Under the pieces are notes generated by a model. It ran no database searches, was not told the origin of the DNA, and saw only the letters and a list, made by a program, of their open reading frames with translations. From positions 42,410 to 106,409 of the forward strand of contig JXTB01000571.1 in the NCBI GenBank assembly GCA_002914805.1: a stretch of 64,000 nucleotides of DNA, given 5' to 3'. Of this stretch, positions 59,086 to 64,000 are shown one piece after another. A program made the position numbers and the translations under genes. Source of the stretch: Parasponia andersonii (Eukaryota > Streptophyta > Magnoliopsida > Rosales > Cannabaceae). Every line of letters starts with the position of its first letter. The stretch's first letter is position 1.

Positions 59086-62000
59086 CATTAAAGGCAACTC
59101 CACTGGGGAAGTAGCTAAAAGAAACTAGATTTCTTCAGTGTTCCCAAGATCCTCGAAATTCATCACAAACCTCTGTCCTATCCGTCTTTAAAATCTTTCT
59201 AAATTTCTGTCAAATTTTCATCCTAAAATTCTGCCATTTCATCTTCTTGAAACTCCATCAAATTTCTTTTAATTTTTCGTTCTGAAATTCTGTTGATTTT
59301 TTGTCTCCATCTTTCCAGAAATTTGGAATTTCTGTCCCCCTCTTTCCTAAAATTTCCTCTTGTAAAATTCATTTCTTTCTTTTCTTTCTTTTTACATAAT
59401 CGCAGACCAACAAAATCCAGTAATTAACGCCAAAGCTCAATCTTTCCTTACTAAATTAGCAGTTTTACTAGACAATATGAGACAAACTCAAGCAGACATG
59501 CAATTGTCTCATGCCGAAAATTTCCAAAGAATTTCTAATATCGAAAAATCTCATGGAGCCAGACCTTCTACTCCAACTCTAACTCACAACAATAATTTGC
59601 ATCCCTTAAATCAAGACCCTGCCAATCCTACTACCACAACTTTAACTGGTATTGATAATGGAGCTTCCAAAACTTTTATTACAAAAGAAAAACTATAAGA
59701 AATGCTCAAGTTTGAAGCAAAAAAAGCTAGCAAGATTGTTGTTGCAGTGGACTTCTAGCCTCTATATCCTACCAATATTCTTTTCAAGGGATATCTAAAG
59801 GATTATACTAATCATTGATTTAAGAAATTTGATGGAAAGAAAGGAAACACTAGGGAACATGTCATTGGGTTCTTCGATAATCTAGGAGTCTACGCTAGCA
59901 ACCATGAATTAAGGCTGAGAGAGTTCTCAAAATTTCTCACTAACCGAGCATACTCTTGATTTGTCAATTTACCAACAGGCAGTATTAATATCTGGGAGGA
60001 ATTGGTAACGATATTTTGCACAAAATTCTTTGTAGTAAAATGCAAGTTGGGCTTATCTGATCTCTCCAGCACAACACAAAGGGAAGATGAATCACTTATA
60101 GCTTATGTGAACAGATTCAAGGAAATAGCACTTGACTGAAAAGAAATTATCTCAGAAGAAGAATTGATTTAAGTATGCATCAATGGAATGCAAGTTGAAT
60201 ATAAAGTTTATATTAAAAATCATATGAGCTCAAATTTTGGCGAACTAATGTTCAGATTCAGCAACACTAAAGTAATAGTAGCGAAAATGCACACAGTTAT
60301 GCCTGATAAAATAATTGCTATTGAAAATTTGAACAAACCACCTTTCTCCAAAATAAGGAAAGAGGTTGCTACAGCTAATCAATGGCAATGAGATAGAAGA
60401 GATCAGATAATTTCACTAGAAATACTGCTTGCCAAAGGTAGAATCAATATTTTAGTGCGAGTTTGGATAGAAGATGGAGTTCTGAAATGCCCACAACCTA
60501 GGAGGCAATGGACATAAGAAGCAATGCCAGATCCGAAATATTGTTTGCTACATAATAATGTGCACCATGCCACATTGGACTATTATGTTGACCTATGCGG
60601 CTTTCAATCTTATCTTATTTTAATAATAACAAACATATGATTTAGTTACTAATAATTAGATTGAGTTTGTAGTTATGAAGTTAGAAAAGAAATTGATAAA
60701 ACTCAAGAAATGAAGTTCTCAAGAATAGAGCATCATTAATAAACCTCGAAGGATGAAGATAAATGTGAAGAATCAAGATTCAAGACCAAGTCTAAATAGG
60801 TTAAAAATTATTTCCTACTCTTGTACTTGATTTATTGTATTGCACAAAATATTCTCTTTGATATGGCTCAAAAATCTTTCAAATGATTTTTCAAGCGAAT
60901 CTTCAAAGAATTAGCTAAACTTTAAATTCATTGATTATTTAAAAATAAATATCATTTCTAATCTAGCCCAAGTATTCTCAAAAGTACATTTTCTTAAAGT
61001 TAAAAATATTTTTAAAATGACCAAATTAGTTCAAAGAAACTAAAAAATGCTTTATTTCTGACTGATTTTGGTCGACCAAAATGAAGGCCAAAAATGGCCA
61101 TTGGAGCTGAACTGGCATTCAGGACTCCAACAGCTAGTTTTTTGGTGGACCAAAAATATTTCTGATCGACCAAATTTCTGGCAGTAAGATACCAACAGTC
61201 GAAAACAACTAGTTTTTTAAGATGCTTTTAAATAGAACCAAGTTTGATGACTTAAAAAGAGAGAATACAAACCTATATTGATACCCAATCAATTTCTAAG
61301 TGCAAAAGCTCCATTTTACTCAACTATAACTTTCAAATCTATTTGAGCTATTCCTAGAGCATCATTTGTGCATTGTTCTCAAATCACCTAAGCATATATT
61401 GTATTATTTCTTTGAAGGTAATTCTTTGAGTGAGTGTTCACTTGTATTTTCATAAAAACATTATTGAGAGGTGAGGTTGGCACCGGAGTCATAAACAACA
61501 CGGTATAAGTGAGGTTGACACCGAATTCTAAACAATCTGTGGTTAGGCATAATAGAGCCGGATTCAAGACTATTGTAAATGCGTGGGTGTTCCTAAGAAG
61601 AAATCACTCCGAATTGTACAAGGGGTCGGTCAAGCCTATAATTTTGCAACGATATTGGAAAGCTCTAAACAAGTTGCGGAGAGCCGGAGACGTAGGTAAA
61701 TCGTTGTGTCTGTCGAACCTCGTAAAAATAGCATTTGCATCTCTCTATCCCTATCTCTTTAATTTATTTATTTGCTATTTTTACTTGTCTCATTTATTAT
61801 TTACTCAATCTTATTACTTTAATTAAAAAGTTTGAAATGTCTTAAAAATCTAATTCATCCCCCTTTTGGGTTAGTTATTCTTGGGATAACATATTATATT
61901 ATCCGAAGAGTTTATCATGAAAAAGCTCAACAAGGAGAAATTCTGATTGGGCAATAACAACAAAAGGCTGAAAATAATCCTTCTTCTAACCATAAAAGAG

Positions 62001-64000
62001 GGCAAGTAAATATATGCACAGCTGTTGATCTGATTGTTGATGATTTGGCTAATGAAGAATCATCAACAGGAGAAGAAATCAATATAATGATTGAAAATCT
62101 AGTGAAGTCTTAAGCTTTCAAAAATCTATTTGACACTTTGGAATTTGAAGATAAAGCTCATAAAGAAGCTACACAAGTAATCTTCAAGATATCTCAATAG
62201 TTTGGTCTATAATGCTATTATATTAATCATATTGTTGGACAAGTTGTCAAGAAAGATATGTACAGTCATATTCTCAAAGAAAAATGCCTAAGTTATGAAC
62301 TTTAGTCATAACAAACTACTCTACGTGAAAGATAAAGTAAATGGCACACCTTTCAAATCAGCTTTGGTAGACAATGGTTCATCAGTCAATATCATATCTT
62401 GGCAAGTTTTCAAAGTAGCCAAAATTCTAGAAAGCAAACTGATTATGCAAACTACATCACTTGTCACTTTTGCATCAAGTTCTCACACTACAAAAAGGCA
62501 TGTTAATGTGGATTTGCAAGTTAGACCGATTCGAGTGCCAACTAAATTCTTCGTAATTGATATGGATGTGTCCTATCATTTGCTACTTGGAAAGCTATGG
62601 ATTCAAAAAAATCAAGTGATAACTTCTACTTTGCATTAGCATTTGAAAGCGATAGGAGACAAAAGAGAAATTCTAATGCCTGCAATAAAAGCTCTGTTTG
62701 CCCAACAAGAAGTTTTTTGAGTAGAGATTACATTTTTGGACGACATCTCAAATAGGACAAATGAAATAAAGCCACAAGGAGTATCGTTGTACACAACTTC
62801 TAATACAATAGAAGCATCTTCACACAATATGATGGAGATTGATTCACTAGAGTTAAGAGAATCTTCTCTTCAACGAATTACTCTGCCCGACAGGAGAATC
62901 GTTTATCAATTATAAAGTTGCAGCAAGGCCAATAATGACCTCGCGAGCTTCAAAAAAGTTTGTTTTACGCAAAATTCAAAACGACTAGAAGCCATTCCAT
63001 TCACTCTGAAAAAATTACAAGATGAACCCAAGAATCTTTAAGAAGGTATCAAGAAAATAAATTTAGTAGAAGATGGAAAAGAAAAGTCAACGTTTATTTC
63101 TGCTAAATTAGAGCCAGATTTTGAAGCAGCTCTAATAAAATTGTTGAAAGAATATCGTGACATTTTTGCATGGATCTATAAAGGCATGCCAGGATTAAGC
63201 AATAAGTTAATTACACATAAGCTTACTTTAAATCCTACTTTCAAGCCAGTTAAGTAGACCACGAGGAATTTCAGCATCAAATTCAGCTGCAAATCAAAAA
63301 GGAGATAGAAAAATTGATAGAATCTGGGTTTATAAAACCATGCATATATGCGACATGGTTGGCAAACATATACCAGTAAGAAAGAAGAAAGAGCAAATCA
63401 GAATTTGTGTAGATTTTAGAGATCTAAATAAAGCATATCTAAAAGATGATTTTCTGCTACCAAATCCAGATATGCTTGTCGATGCAACGACTATCCATGA
63501 TATTCTTTCATTCATGGATGGATTTAGTGGCTATAATCAAATCAAGATGGATCCAGAAGATGCTGAAAAAACTACTTTTAGAACTCCACTTAGCAATTTT
63601 TACTACACTGTAATGCTATTTGTATTGAAGAATGTAGGAGCCACTTATTAACGGGCAATGACAATAATTTTTTATGATATAATCCATGACTATGTAGAAG
63701 ATTACATCGTTAATTTGATGGTGAAATTCAAAAGAATAAGAATCACACTTGGATCACTTGTGAAAACTATTTGAAAGATGCAAAAAATGTAATCTCAAGA
63801 TAAATCCCTTGAAATGCACTTTCTGAGTCATAGAAAGCAAGTTTCTTAGATTCGTAGTTCACAAAGATAGAATCAAGATTGATGAAGATAAAACAAAGGC
63901 AATAATGGAGATCAAGCAACCTTAAGATCTTAAACAATTAAGAGGATTCATTGGAAAGATCTCCTATCTCAGGAGATTTGTTCCAGTTTTAACCAGTATT
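59086..64000 (+). mobile_element. Broken Ty3/gypsy LTR retrotransposon on the plus strand (continues beyond window)
   Basis: A primer-site-like GGCAACTCCACTGGGGAA at 59093-59110 follows a probable LTR end (CCCAGAACA). Parts in order: gag (about 59477-60580, continued after the nested LTR at 61897-62250), protease with LVDNGSSVNIISW (62295-62640), RT with CVDFRDLNKAYLKDDF, then SFMDGFSGYNQIKMDPEDAE and NFYYTVMLFVLKNVGATY (63340-63651), running on toward the window edge where RFVPV closes the visible part. The motifs fit the Tat/Ogre-type branch of plant Ty3/gypsy. Broken, with roughly ten or more breaks visible; treated as a fossil. Age cannot be given without the second LTR. Confidence 0.85.
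60586..61891 (+). mobile_element. Solo LTR nested in the gag region of the right-hand Ty3/gypsy element
   Basis: 1306 bp starting TGTTGACCTATGCGG and ending TTCTTGGGATAACA, flanked by TATTA at 60581-60585 and 61892-61896. The U5-like part (about 61640-61890) resembles plant Copia LTRs, with a pyrimidine-rich TTCATCCCCCTTTTGGG near the end. The gag homology stops at the left border and resumes at the right border, confirming the insertion. Family assignment to Copia is inference. Confidence 0.85.

Overview
The window is nuclear DNA from a flowering plant, most likely a eudicot. The evidence is AT-rich intergenic DNA, plant-type GT-AG introns, two amino-acid/auxin permease genes of the LHT-like-8 type, and a dense load of plant transposable elements (Ty3/gypsy with Tat-type features, an initiator-Met-primed non-autonomous LTR family, L1-type LINE, tRNA-derived SINEs, hAT, TA-flanked MITEs). 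I see no rRNA, tRNA gene, CRISPR array or bacterial feature. The species cannot be named from the sequence.

Host genes. Two genes on the minus strand encode paralogous lysine/histidine-transporter-like permeases. Gene 1 occupies 3834 down to the left edge: four exons are visible and the fourth is cut by the window border. Gene 2 (53739 to 50405) is complete, with five exons and 532 codons. They lie about 50 kb apart in the same orientation with matching intron positions, so they look like an old tandem pair pushed apart by transposon insertion. Gene 1 has a diverged N-terminus, a first intron swollen by a SINE and an inverted pair of MITEs, and two palindromic TGACGTCA boxes upstream.

Transposon layout. 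6460-9141: deletion derivative of a non-autonomous LTR family. 9255-12775: pieces of one LINE ORF2 interrupted by later DNA. 13904-22950: an old inverted-repeat element split by a whole non-autonomous LTR element (14033-22409, target duplication TGAGT) and by a SINE (22630-22823, 19-bp target duplication). 23129-23614 and 56288-56951: two non-autonomous hAT elements. 26310-40124: a broken 13.8-kb Ty3/gypsy element on the minus strand with an extra antisense gene and three tandem-repeat arrays. 42455-49685: AT-rich repeat families around a solo LTR (44964-47293, target duplication TAGAT). 56985-57643: LTR-like fragment. 59086 to the right edge: a second broken Ty3/gypsy element on the plus strand, carrying a solo LTR of another family in its gag region (60586-61891, target duplication TATTA).

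Assembly caution. A single N at 34350 separates two nearly identical 1.39-kb blocks inside the Ty3/gypsy element. This looks like an unmerged contig overlap, so spacing across the window may be overstated by about 1.4 kb.
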